Shown in pieces: positions 51,943 to 62,698 of a stretch of DNA of 64,000 nucleotides; the stretch's first letter is position 1; every line of letters starts with the position of its first letter. Origin of the DNA: Allacma fusca (lineage: Eukaryota > Arthropoda > Collembola > Symphypleona > Sminthuridae). The DNA lies in contig OX359248.1 in the NCBI GenBank assembly GCA_947179485.1, positions 54,322,386 through 54,386,385 on the forward strand. Reading direction: 5' to 3'. A program made the position numbers and the translations under genes. A model generated the notes under the pieces. That model ran no database searches and had not been told where the DNA came from. It saw nothing but the letters and a program-made list of their open reading frames with translations.

Positions 51943-54900
51943 ATGAATACATACCAAACTACACTCATTATCGTGGCAGTTTGGGCACATTTTGGGAAAA
52001 ACAGTTTGGGAATTGAAGATGGAAAGAATCGATTCCGTCATACACCATGTAAGCTCTTATTTTCGGAAATACGAGTTCGGGGAGATGGAACGGACTTCAT
52101 TGAAATTGGAAAGTACTGTCCATCGCCAGGGCGTAAAAATGGGTTTTTAGGCCTCGACGGATATTATTTACTCGTTCTGGCGGGAACAAACGAACTAAGA
52201 GTTATAGAAGAGGTAAACTTGGACGGAAAAACTATGCAGAAAATTTCGGCGGACGGTAAATTTTGCAAGTTTCACCATAAAAGAATTTGTGCAAATAAAA
52301 ACACTAATTATTTTAATTTAATTGTGCTGTAGCGGTTGAAATACAAGCTCGTGAAGACGAAATTGGAAGCACCACTGCTGTACCAAACCCGTCTTCATCC
52401 GCCACCCTTCCTAGCTTCTTACAACCCCCGGCCGGGAGGTCACTAAGTGATTCCCTTCAAGCAGATAGAAGCTTAAGAACTTCATTGGTTCCCGCAGAAC
52501 GTTTGCCGCGTTCTTTAACACCGATACGTACCGTCAAAAGAAGTCCTAAGGAGATACTGAAGTTTAATCACATGTACGCGTTTGTGGAATTCTTACAATT
52601 AACTTTCCACAGTGACGAAAGCGTTGTTTTTTGCTTACTGCATTACAAGCAAAGCGGTTCAAATTCAAAAAACATTAAACATTTTTCCAAAGGCGACTCA
52701 CTTAACGAAGAGAAACTGAGGAAGATAAATACGAAAATCAAAGATATTTTACTAATTGGTGGTACTCCAAGTAAAGCACTTCTTAGCAGCTTAACTAAAA
52801 TCCACGTCAGCTTAGCCAATCCATCCCCAATATCAACATTTGCATTGGCTGAAAATATTCCTCACAGTATCAATAAGTGTGATACCACGTCGTCCATGTT
52901 TGACACTACGATGTTTCAGTACAGCACGCCTACACCAGGCAATATAAATGCCTGTAAAGCGAACATTGAAACTTTCAAATACCCATACAGTTTCGCAGGA
53001 CAGTCCATTACAACCCACGGTCAAAAAATTGTTGTAAATGCGCTGTGGGCTTTGAAGAACTTGAAATGGGACAAAATAGTTTCAAAACAAAACCCTGTTC
53101 AGACTGTTGCAATTCTAGTCAATTTAAATGCAAAGACAATTGAAACATTTCAGCAAAATGACATAGACGGTGTGATGGTTACTCCTGCCAAGAAACGTCC
53201 TAGAATCACACCCATTGTGGACAATGTTGATGAAGAAAAGCGAAGACTCATATATACCACTATTGCATCATTTTACAAACTTAACCAAATTCCAAAATTT
53301 AATCAAATTTTAGAACAATTTGTTGCAAAGGTTAGATTGAACGAAATGTTGCAAGCTGAAGCTTTACAGTTACCTCAGCCAACTAACCTCTATCACTGTA
53401 GTGGCAACACCTTCCGGCAAATTTTAAAAAATCTGGGATATAAATATGGAAAGATAAATACCCGAGATGCTGTTTTATTTGACCCCAGGATTGTCAGTTT
53501 ACGAGCAAAGTATTTAGATATTATCCGGCAAAATGACGCTTTACGAACAGATTCCAAGTTACCCGTGCTGTATACTGATGAAACCTGGTTAGTGTTTATA
53601 CCATGTATAATATTTCAAAATTAGTAGTCAAATTAATAGCCATATTGCACACAGGTTTGACATCCACTCTAGGCAGAGTAAAGGATGGGTACCAAAGTGT
53701 GCCAGATCAGTTCAAGAAAAGTTGGACTTCACATTTTCGAAGAATAAGGCGTCCAGAGGCCCTCGAATTATTATATTGCATATTGGTAAATTACAAATCG
53801 TATCATTCTTACAATTATCATTCACAAGTGACAAATCTTGACAAATGTACAATTACTGCGTTTGGAGGGGGTGAAAATGGTTTCTTAGAAGGTATGGCTG
53901 AAGTTTATCCTGTTACATCGGCAAGCGTGAAAGCTGATTATCATGAGAACGTGCATGGAGAGAATTATTACAAGTGGTTTCAAAAATTAATGAATAAACT
54001 TGATGGGAAAGGATCGCACCTAATTGTTATTGATAATGCACCTTGTAAGTGATAAAATACGTAAAGTTAATTGTTAAAGAATTTGTTGCTTTAAATTTTA
54101 ATTATACAATTATGCATATATTATTTGTGTATAATAGATCATTCTGTCAGCACTGCTCCGAGATTAGGAAGCAGAAAGGATGTTCTTCTGAGCTACCTAA
54201 TTCAACAGAAAGCAGCCGGTAAGAATTTACCACAACTAGAAAATTTGAGGAGATTTGAACTGGAGTCAATTGTTAAAAAACTAAAGTCCGAAACCCCTCA
54301 GTATCGTGTCGACGCTTTAGCAAGAGAGTATGGACACAAGGTACAATGTTTTCTCAAAATTTAATTTGTTCTAGTAAATTAATTCCTCTACAATTACTGT
54401 AAAATCCAAAACGTGTGTAGTAACTATTTTGAACTATTCAGATTGTCAGATTACCTCCTTATAACTGCGATTTGAATCCGATTGGTGAGTAAAACTTGCA
54501 ATATGTACTGTTTCAGGTATAACCAATTCATGAAAGTTGTTTTTATCTTTCTTGCAGAACTAGTTTGGGCGGATGTTAAACGGTAAACCCACCATTTAAT
54601 TTTTGATTTATTATACGTACTAAAACATTGTTACGAAATCTTTATTTTCCGGTAAAAGCAAACTGCGCGAACAAAATACTGACCAAAACATTCAAGCCAA
54701 CGTGATTAGAGCCAAAAGCGTACTGCAAACTTACGATGCAGCCTCATGGAGATCACACATTCAACATGTGAAAAAGTTAGAAGAAACATACTGGCATGGG
54801 GACCTGGAATTTGAGACAGCTCTGGACAATCACCCTGAATTGGAGGTAATACAGTATTTAAACTGTTGAAATTAAGTATACTTAAAATGTTACCAACACG

Positions 54901-55020
54901 TTGTAGGTACTAGCCTTGGAAGACGATGAAATTGATGGTTCAGATGACGAATCTACATTGGTGGAAACTGAAAGTACTGAACAGGCTGGACCGTCCCGGA
55001 AAAGATTGAAATTTCAATAA
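51943..55020 (+). CDS. Intron-rich DDE transposase, wide DD85E spacing
   Basis: Nine exons (51,943-52,255; 52,333-53,587; 53,655-53,785; 53,868-54,044; 54,138-54,340; 54,442-54,484; 54,558-54,582; 54,659-54,845; 54,907-55,020) join at GT-AG introns of 61-101 bp into one uninterrupted frame of 815 residues. The C-terminal half is an IS630-Tc1-mariner type DDE nuclease: YTDETW (D520), GWVPK, RGPRIIILHIG, GGENGFLEG, VIDNAP (D622), LPPYNCDLNPIELVWADVK (E708). Such enzymes excise and insert DNA at TA sites. The D-to-E gap is 85 residues instead of the usual 34-41, recalling the DD82E (Sailor) group. Residues about 430-505 contain the HTH-like segment before the catalytic core. The N-terminal ~400 residues are unrecognised. 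An acidic tail ends the protein. The start at 51,943 is uncertain. It could be a live element or a domesticated host gene. Confidence 0.88.
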
Positions 55021-55317
55021 TGTGAAGAAACTAGCATGTTTATTGTTCATATTTGCATTGCATAAACATCATTTGTTTCTGAAGAAACTGGTATATCTCA
55101 ATTGTAAAGAAAATGTCATATTAATTGATTTGGTAATCATAGTTTACAAATTGATTGACTTATATAGTTTTAGTATTGTCTGTTGCATAAACATGAGGAA
55201 ACCATTAACAAGGAAAATTTAATTGACTTAATAATTAATTAATAATGATAACATTCAATATGTTTGGTTAACAACTAACAAGTTGTAGAAAGGCCACCTT
55301 ATTAAACATCAAATTAA

Positions 55318-55323
55318 AATAAA
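55318..55323 (+). terminator. Candidate poly(A) signal of the transposase gene
   Basis: AATAAA about 300 bases after the transposase stop codon, within AAATTAAAATAAAATG, and before the convergent gene that ends at 55,368. Confidence 0.5.
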
Positions 55324-55367
55324 ATGAACCTTTCAATTTTAGGGTTCAACCAACCAGCAATAATTGT

Positions 55368-57076
55368 TTAGTACGCATACTTATTGTATTTGTGCAAAAC
55401 AGCACCCTCGTTTAATCTTCGAATAAAACCTTTGCATGAACTATTGTAGATTTCCCTGACGTCACAATCAACAAACACTTTGTAACCAACTGTGTGAACG
55501 AATTCCTCAAGCCTATCGTACCAAATACTTTCTTGCAACTCCTTGCTATGGGTTGTCGTTGCAAAAACGTGCACATCTGATTTTACTTGATTTTCAATGC
55601 GAATGGCCTCCAATGCTTCTTTCTTCTTTAGAAAGTAGACTCCAAATTTTGAAAGCCATAAAAAATTGTCGATTTTTGCAGTGTACTTTTCAATATCTTC
55701 ATTAATTTCTGTAAAGATAGATGGGCCATTACCATCCTCCAAGTACATCTTTTTAATCGTATCGAATCTTATCAGAACATCTTTTGTCGTACGTCTGGAA
55801 AGTCTAAGTAGATGACTCATTTCAAGCGTAAAGATCCCACAGGCTTGCCCAAACCTGTCAATTTTCGACTTCAAAATATCGGAATATCCTGTTGGGAATA
55901 TTTCCTCAAACAGTATTACCTTAGAATGGTACTCACACATTTTTCGGAGGATATCTTGCTGGTCCTGATATTCATTCTTCATCTTGTTGTGCAGTGCATA
56001 CAAAGTTACATCTTCAGAACTAGAAAAATCTTCAATTCCAATTCCCGTGTTTTCTTTACTTAAGTGCTGGCCCATCTTCTTCAACTTGTCTAATTTGTCT
56101 AAAGATATGGCAATGTATTTCATTGGGGAACCTTTACCTCCGTTTATTGATTTTGTAAGTTCTGGAACATTCGACATGTAATCTTCAATATCTTCAAATG
56201 ATTTGAGCGAAAGTTTTCCCATTGCCAAATTTCCGTAGACACTCACTTCAAGTTGTTCAGTTTTGCTTAACGCCTTCTTCAAGGATTGGTACGACGAATC
56301 CATTTCTACTGAGAATTTGGGAGAACTCAAAGCCATGTTTAATGAAGCTTTGGATGATTCTGTCACTGATTTATTAGATGATTTCCACTTTATTGAAAAT
56401 AGAGCATCAGTCCCCCATTCCACACCTATTATAGAAGTTCATTTTTATACAATAATTTAACACTTTATTTCTTTGTTTCTTTTTACGCCAAACTTACATA
56501 CGTTTCCACAATAAAACTAGTGCTGCATTTTAACTAATTAATATTATAATATAATTATGTAGTATCAAATTGTGATAAGTTACCAATTATGTAGTGAGTT
56601 GCACCTACAATTCGTCCTATGTTCGTGTTAATTTTATCCAGTACACTTGAGCGGGAGAGCGCCAGCAGCTCAGTTGTTATTCTTGTTCCGTAATTTAGGG
56701 TGGCATAACTACAGTCCGTTTCATAGGTGCTTTCTGTTAAATAGCTATACATCCCTCCGGCTTCTATATTTCCAAAAAGCAAGGACGCTTGGGAACTGAT
56801 ATCCAAGTTGAAAGAGTCCAGTTTATCTGAAAATGACCGAACACGTTGAAAATGAAAATTCGTTACGGGATTGCTTACAAACTCAGTGAAGTTTGGGGGG
56901 AAGTCGCCCTTAACACCCTTGAACAACAAGAATGTATCCGTTATTTGATCGTATGCATGCCCAATATCGGCGGCTCGGTTTAATGCAGGTAGAACTAAAT
57001 AATCCTGCACACTTCCAAATATTCCCACGAAATCGCCCCAAAGAAACCCGAACAGCAGTAAAATGACCCAATTCAT
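55368..57076 (-). CDS. Secreted stonustoxin-like MACPF-family protein
   Basis: Exon 1 runs 57,076-56,584 and exon 2 runs 56,425-55,368. The 158-bp GT-AG intron is phase 1, giving 516 residues without interruption. The first ~22 residues are a signal peptide (a hydrophobic LLLFGFLW run). Order and motifs follow the SNTX family: an early LNRAADIGHAYD segment, GATHYI before the junction, then VEWGTDALFSIKW, VYGNLAMGKLSLKSFEDIE and PMKYIAISL. A helical region follows, then a thioredoxin-like segment (about 447-516, with VHVFATTT, YKVFVDCDV). Known members have a MACPF-like pore-forming part and often a C-terminal PRY-SPRY domain; that domain is absent here. Relatives are widespread in non-venomous animals, so toxicity is not implied; defence or membrane interaction is inference. 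It converges on the transposase gene 347 bp away. Related by pattern only; no search was run. Confidence 0.75.
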
Positions 57077-57704
57077 GGTTCAATTTTGCTAACAAGTAAG
57101 AAATAATTGAGCTGTGTACAACAAGTTCCAGTCTAATGATTTAAAAATATTCGTTAGGTTTCAGAAGTCATGATGAACAAAGTAAATAATTTATTTGAGG
57201 GAACTATTAAATACCAAACATAGGTTTTTATATCAATTGAAAAGGGAATTACATTACAAAAATCAGAATTGTATGGAAGAATGTGCCGGGTTAATGATAT
57301 AAAAAATCCATGATGAGTCAATGAAATAATTTACCTGGCGCAAATACTAATTCTTACCAATGATAGGTTCTTATTACAATTGTATAAACTATTACATTAC
57401 ACTTTCATAGTATTTCTGTAATTCAATACTTATATCAATTATGACATCATTAATAAATGCACTTGAAAACAATGAAGCAATATTTTATCTATTTAGAGGA
57501 AGACTTAAAATCGAACCTTACATTTATTAAAGTTTGGAAAAATGAATTGCAAAATACATGTAATATTTACATATAGCACACATTTCAATACAAAGATTGA
57601 AACTTAAATTGAGTAAATTACTAAAATTGAAACAACCATGTATTTAGTTTTAAATGTTCTCATATTCATATTTCTCACAGAAAAGTGTCAGAAACAAACA
57701 ACGT
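57077..57704. other. Gene-free stretch upstream of the MACPF-like gene
   Basis: AT-rich. It should contain the promoter of the minus-strand MACPF-like gene, but no TATA or initiator could be assigned with confidence. Confidence 0.4.
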
Positions 57705-57998
57705 TCAATTACACACTTTGTCGCCAATTCGTACCTTCATTAAGTCTAATTCCTGTTTCTTCAGACGGATCTGAAATTCTAGGTCTTCTGATGGTTTACG
57801 CCTCCTATTTCTTCGGTTTGTTTTCTTTTTGTTTAACTTCTGAAGTTCAGATTGTAATGTGGTTACTGTCTGCATTGTCTCAATTTCTTGCCGATTTTCT
57901 TCCGCCTCAATAATAGTCTGTAGACGTTTAGACAGTAATAATCTCCTTGCATCCCAGCGGTTACAGGCAGATTCCATTGCGCGTTTCTTCTCGAGAGT
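57705..57998 (-). CDS. Basic coiled-coil terminal exon, unknown protein
   Basis: An open frame on the minus strand follows a TTATAG acceptor at 58,000-57,999 in phase 0. It encodes about 97 residues ending in a stop at 57,705, and an ATG at 57,977 would allow 90 residues. It starts with charged helical sequence (MESACNRWDARRLLLSKRL), continues through a long heptad-like helix rich in Glu/Gln/Leu, and holds a strongly basic patch KKKTNRRNRRRK that looks like a nuclear signal. It resembles the C-terminal tails of Myb/SANT-like DNA-binding proteins often linked to transposons, but no DNA-binding exon was found upstream. It may be a last exon, an orphan or a remnant. Confidence 0.5.
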   Translation of the reverse strand, partial: TLEKKRAMESACNRWDARRLLLSKRLQTIIEAEENRQEIETMQTVTTLQSELQKLNKKKTNRRNRRRKPSEDLEFQIRLKKQELDLMKVRIGDKVCN

Positions 57999-58161
57999 CT
58001 ATAAGTCATATAAGTAAATTTAATCAATACATACAACCATGAACAGTATGCTTATTTATAGTAAAATGTAAGGTCATCCCAACAAAAATGTTTTTAACAA
58101 TGTTTTGTGCATTATACATTCGAATTTGTGGCGTGTACATTTTAATGGCTATTCTTACAAA

Positions 58162-58560
58162 CAGTAAAACCTATACGTAATGGTGTATATAGGGACGCCA
58201 ACGCTGCTAGATAGGGACCACTATATAAAGATATAGTAGCCAGAGTCACTATATAAACACATGCAAATGTATGCACGCCGACAAAGTCATGAATGTTAGC
58301 GTTATTATAATCAACAATTTCACACGTTTTAAAAATAATGATTAATACTATTGTTTCCCGTTTTAAATCTTCGAATTTTAATCTATTCCAGAAAATCTTA
58401 TAATCGACGAAATATGTAAAGACCTTTTGGGTACTCTGTCTTAGAATATTATTCATAGGATTATTTGGCTTAAATAGTTTCCGACCTGTTGATGTCACCG
58501 CAATTCATGGCGACTTACCTCATGATCACTTTAAGTTATCTCAGATATTAAAAAGGAACT
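58162..58560. mobile_element. Truncated pogo/Tc1-like MITE copy
   Basis: Starts CAGTAAAACCTATACG and shares TAGGGACGCCA, GGGACCACTATATAA and CACTATATAAACAC-type segments with the neighbour at 58,565. Its own inverted right end is missing; the next copy starts directly after it. The minus-strand frame at 58,142-58,498 runs through it and is probably a by-product. Confidence 0.65.
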
Positions 58561-58564
58561 AATA

Positions 58565-59282
58565 CAGTAAAACCTGTATATAATGGTTTTCCTAGGGACG
58601 CCAAAAATTGACCACTATAGACAGGGACCACTATATAAGTATATAGTGGTAAGGGTTACTATATAAATACACACACAAAAAGGCATACCAGCACGAACCC
58701 GACAAGGTTTTACTTATATACGTTGGTTACAATGTTAATTTACACTTTTTTAACTAGGCGCTAATTGTTTGGCCATTTTTAGCTCTTCAACAGGCCCACT
58801 TTGTGATTTAACATTTTAAATACTTTCAATAACTGTAAGTTTCTTAGAGAGAGAACTTTATGTAACTTCGATCAAATCATTACTAAATTATTTGATTTCG
58901 TGCAAAGCAACTAATTGTACTATGATGATTAAAAATAACTAGAAATTAATTTAAATACTTTAAAGCACTAATAAGAAACAAGGTATTTAAATAGAATTGA
59001 CCTACTATATAAATAAGCAATTGATGTAGTACATAAACATACAACACGAAACCGCTTCAAATACTTAAAAACGTAGTCCGACTGCGTTTAATTAAACTCA
59101 AGCAGCTATGTTCTTGGTTCGGGTTCGCGCAAGTTGTATCCCTTCGTCCTGACTGGTTGGCCACTATATACAGGTCCTTCAAGTTGTATTTTTAACTGAA
59201 GGGGTATGATCATTAGTTCAGTATTAGACCACTATTAACAGGAATCCATTATATGAACGACTATTATATACAGGTTTTACTG
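58565..59282. mobile_element. pogo/Tc1-like MITE, 718 bp, TA duplication
   Basis: The ends are CAGTAAAACCTGTATATAAT and the near-perfect inverse ending ATATACAGGTTTTACTG, flanked on both sides by TA (58,563-58,564 and 59,283-59,284). A CAGTAAAACC end with a TA target is the pattern of pogo/Tigger-like members of the Tc1-mariner superfamily. No transposase frame is visible inside. Near its ends TATAGTGG/CCACTATA motifs are repeated. Confidence 0.85.
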
Positions 59283-59284
59283 TA

Positions 59285-60009
59285 ATAATTTTAGATTATT
59301 AAAAACAGCTCAATATAATAAATCCAATCAATTAACATTATATTAAGTTCATACGGATACAATCCGAAATCGTTTCATATAAAAACTTGGTCTAATGACT
59401 TCACTTAAACTAAAATCAAGCAGATGTGTAATTTGTTCGGGTATCGCGGAGGTCAGAGAAACAGAGATGATGGATTGATGAGTACTGCTAGTCTGCATAC
59501 ACCCAACGCTATGTTAAATGGGAGTAGATTTACTAAGTACGACCTCAGCAACCGTTGAAATCATTTCCGTGGTTAAATCAGACTTTCTTAAATTAAAGTT
59601 TAATTTCCCCCACAATGGTTAATGAAATCTCGGGAAACAATATTTCAAGACGCAAGTGGTGGGTTTACATTGGTTCTGCCATCGTAACTCATCCCGTGCG
59701 AAAGCCTTAGTTGCCAGAAAGAAGCGAAGCCCATATTAAGTTAAAGTAAATCCCACATGACTTAAAAAAACAAAAGAAAAGGCAGTTAATCCTATAGCAC
59801 TATTTGGTATTACTTGAAGTATCAAATCAATGTTCAAGAGGAATAATTCCGAAAATGAAAAATCATAAATTCAGGTGAAATAAGATTTCGTATTACTTGA
59901 AATACACAAATTAACGGTCGATGGCTGTTACAAATTTTCGAAATTTCGTAAAATTTCAACAATGTGAAAACCATGAGCAGTTTGACCATATATTCAATGA
60001 AGTAGAGGT
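59285..60009. other. Gene-free stretch
   Basis: No exon or RNA gene supported; AT-rich. Confidence 0.5.
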
Positions 60010-60275
60010 GAAAAATTCAGATCCAAACCCGCAAGCAACCCGAAAAAAGACAGTCCATCCCGGCCAGCCAAGGGGCTAAACATTTAAACGTCCTTTGAAA
60101 ACTCGGTCCTTTGAAAACTATCTTAACCCTGTTATACAATTTTAGTGTACCCCAGACCTGGTTCTTGCCCGACGTTAGTTCGTAATTACAGACCAAACCC
60201 GGCCCAAATCTCGGCCCGGTCGGGCTCGCGCCATCCGAAATCCAAACTCCCGCTTCCGGGTCTAACATCTACATT
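60010..60275. repeat. GC-rich patch with CCAAACCCG-type repeats
   Basis: A local GC-rich island inside AT-rich DNA with CCAAACCCG, AACCCGGCCC, CTCGGCCCGGTCGGGC and TCCAAACTCCCGC words near both ends and inside. Such CCCG-rich degenerate arrays fit the subterminal repeats of another small DNA transposon. Ends and target duplication could not be fixed. Its minus-strand open frame (60,017-60,268) is attributed to the repeat. Confidence 0.45.
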
Positions 60276-61304
60276 GAAACACCCCGGTTGTCATTGGGTT
60301 TGTCTCTGTATGTGCTTCTGTTCAAGTCTTTTGAGGCACAAAATGAAAACCGACCAATTTCACCACATGCTTTGCTTTAAAAAAATCTCCACTCTTTAAA
60401 GTTTCACTTCCCAGTAACAGGTTGTTCCTGAAACCGAATTGTCGATCCCCCAAACCAAGGTTAATAGCTCCAAAAGGTCTTTTTACCTCGTACTCCACAA
60501 CGCTGCTTGCCAAATTCCGTGGGAACTTCTTTAAGCAGCCAGCGTACATTGAGTTAGGGAAATATAAACAAAAATAATATTTAATCATGTGCAACTCCTG
60601 ATTTGATTCTGTAATTAATATTAATTACTATCATTATTTTATTAATTAAAATTCCAAATATAAGAATCCATAAGTTTGCACTCACATTGTATTTGTTTTT
60701 TTAATCATATCCACAGTTTGTGGATTCAACTTCAGTGAAGAAGGTGTTTTTTCCACCTAAGATATTGAAGTATTTTAAAGTTCTATAAAAAACGGTGTAC
60801 GGTGTGTATAAACTTCGGAAATGAACTTGAACGAGAAAAGCGCTTACCAACGGATGTACATTGTACTGAGCTCCTGATCCTACTTCCCCGGATTGTAACA
60901 TTTTTCAAACCTAGAAAACGAAGACAATAATCAATAAAAAAATTAGAGTAAACTATGTTGTAATACGTAGAATGTGTGCACTTGCAACTGCTGTCTGTGA
61001 AGAGGCGGAATTTTCGTGAACTTTTTGTAGCAAACTAAAAGATTGAGGGAAACTCCGGGGGCAACTAAGGGTACAGCGAAGAATCAAATAATTTTACATA
61101 AGGGTAGTGTAATGTCTTGTACACGTAGGGAAATTTTATGTGAAAAAGCTGAACATTAAAACGCATTTCTTTGTACTTAAAGCATTTTGTCTCCTAAAGT
61201 TCGTGCCATTTCGTCTGAACTTATACAACAATTAGTAACTTCTAATTTCCCCTATTAATTCCGTTGCTTACGTATCTATTCTTATATTTAGTAAATGTTA
61301 AATT
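60276..61304. other. Gene-free stretch
   Basis: Minus-strand open frames at 60,322-60,594 and 60,701-60,901 have protein-like composition but no recognisable motif or splice support. They could be remnants. Confidence 0.4.
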
Positions 61305-61357
61305 CCAAAAGATCGGAGGAATTGTATCCTATGGATACGTCAACTCTGATCTTTTGG
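61305..61357. other. 53-nt imperfect hairpin
   Basis: The arms CCAAAAGATC and GATCTTTTGG pair exactly. After an internal loop, the inner stem GTATCC...GGATAC pairs around a TAT loop. The size and internal mismatches resemble a short pre-miRNA or a fold-back relic. Expression cannot be judged from sequence. Confidence 0.6.
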
Positions 61358-62053
61358 CACTGACCTGATTTTATTAGAAATTTTCCAGGAATATTGCCGT
61401 TAATTTTTCTGCATCTTCTCAAGGAATCATTACAATTTTGCCGCTTTCCCAACCACATGTTGTTGTAATTTATTGCATATACTTTACACGTTTAAAGGTT
61501 ACTTGAATTTAGGCGCCCTCTTGAACATGAGGGAGAGGACCAATGGAGAGTATGTGAATGAAAGAAAGAAATGCAAATTACAAAAATAACCCATCATGAC
61601 TTTTTCGTCTTGTTCCCATCTTCGTGCAATTGGGGAGAAATGCTAACACGCGTTGTTCGTTTTATAGCAAACCCAACTACGCAGCTCCAGTTTTATTCTT
61701 AGTAGTCTAACAAGTAACCGTCGATCCATTCTGCATTGGATCAGATCACATTTTGAATGAAAACTCTATCATACATTTTTATTTCAGAATGTAGGCAAAA
61801 CTTGATAATTAGAAGTGCGGACTACCTAAGTTTACTATTTCATTAATGCTGTTTTCAGGCCATAATAATAAATAGTACTGGCAAGGAATTATCTATCACC
61901 AATTTGTGCTAATCTGAGCCTGAGATGCTAACTTTGATCAATAAGTCATGTTCTGAGCCACTGAACCTATTACCATAAAAGAATTATTGTTAAAAAATGA
62001 CTTGTATCAAAAATATTTTAGTTTTTATAATTATTAGTTGCCCAAATCGAATG
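61358..62053. other. Gene-free stretch
   Basis: Nothing supported; AT-rich. Confidence 0.5.
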
Positions 62054-62071
62054 GGTACAAACGTTTGTACC
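62054..62071. other. 18-bp perfect palindrome
   Basis: GGTACAAACGTTTGTACC is its own reverse complement. A related GTACTTGTACC word follows 18 bases later. It could be a dimeric protein-binding site or chance. Confidence 0.7.
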
Positions 62072-62075
62072 TGAT

Positions 62076-62432
62076 ATGCACCTGTACTTGTACCCAAATA
62101 CCCTGGTAAAAGTAGTAGTTTATTTTATCAACGTGTTTCGTCGAATTACAAAAAGTTTCGTATCTCGTGGGAAATTGACATGTAAAAATTCAACTGAGGC
62201 TGGGTATTTGTCGGAATTATTAACTTCAGTTATTCGACTTTCGACTTTGGGCCTAAGACCACTTAAAAATATTTTGACCTCGCTTGTAGGTATACTTGGA
62301 TTTGCTTTTCAGAGCAATTTAATACACTCCGAGGTTGTGGACAGGATCAAACAAGACATTGAGCAAACTTGTAGCCAGTCTGCTTCAGAAGGGAAATTCA
62401 ACAATGAGGATACATTTTTAAGTTTTACTTAA
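62076..62432 (+). CDS. Hypothetical 118-residue ORF, doubtful
   Basis: An uninterrupted frame from a true ATG, with protein-like composition in its second half (Leu/Ile helices, then VVDRIKQDIEQTC and an acidic-polar tail). I recognise no family. It starts five bases after the 18-bp palindrome. It could be a single-exon small gene, an exon, or a transposon remnant; chance is also possible in a window this size. Confidence 0.25.
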   Translation: MHLYLYPNTLVKVVVYFINVFRRITKSFVSRGKLTCKNSTEAGYLSELLTSVIRLSTLGLRPLKNILTSLVGILGFAFQSNLIHSEVVDRIKQDIEQTCSQSASEGKFNNEDTFLSFT

Positions 62433-62698
62433 ACAAGTGTCCGTGAAAAGTTATTGGAAAGCAGAGGAATTGTAGAAGCTTGTCTGGGTGTTTTCTGGGC
62501 GTATAATAAATAATGACGGCTTAAATAGTAATAATAATAAAATAACGTTTTACTTAAGCTACAAAGTGAATAGGCCGACCTAGGTCACAGGCCATATCAG
62601 TTGGGTCATAGATGAGTTCGATAAGATGTATTTAACTAATAAATGGTAATTGACGACCAATATATAATTTATATATACAACCCTATGACCCCCAAATC
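62433..62698. other. Gene-free stretch
   Basis: AT-rich, nothing recognised. Confidence 0.5.

Noticed and set aside
51219-55367. TIRs immediately flanking the transposase gene
   Set aside because: By eye, no inverted match was found between 51,219-51,942 and 55,021-55,367. A computed self-alignment would be decisive.
58142-58498. 118-codon minus-strand frame
   Set aside because: It runs antisense through the truncated pogo-like copy, and no transposase or host domain is visible.
60017-60268. 83-codon minus-strand frame
   Set aside because: Coincides with the GC-rich CCCG repeat patch; its Gly/Pro/Trp content follows from the repeat.
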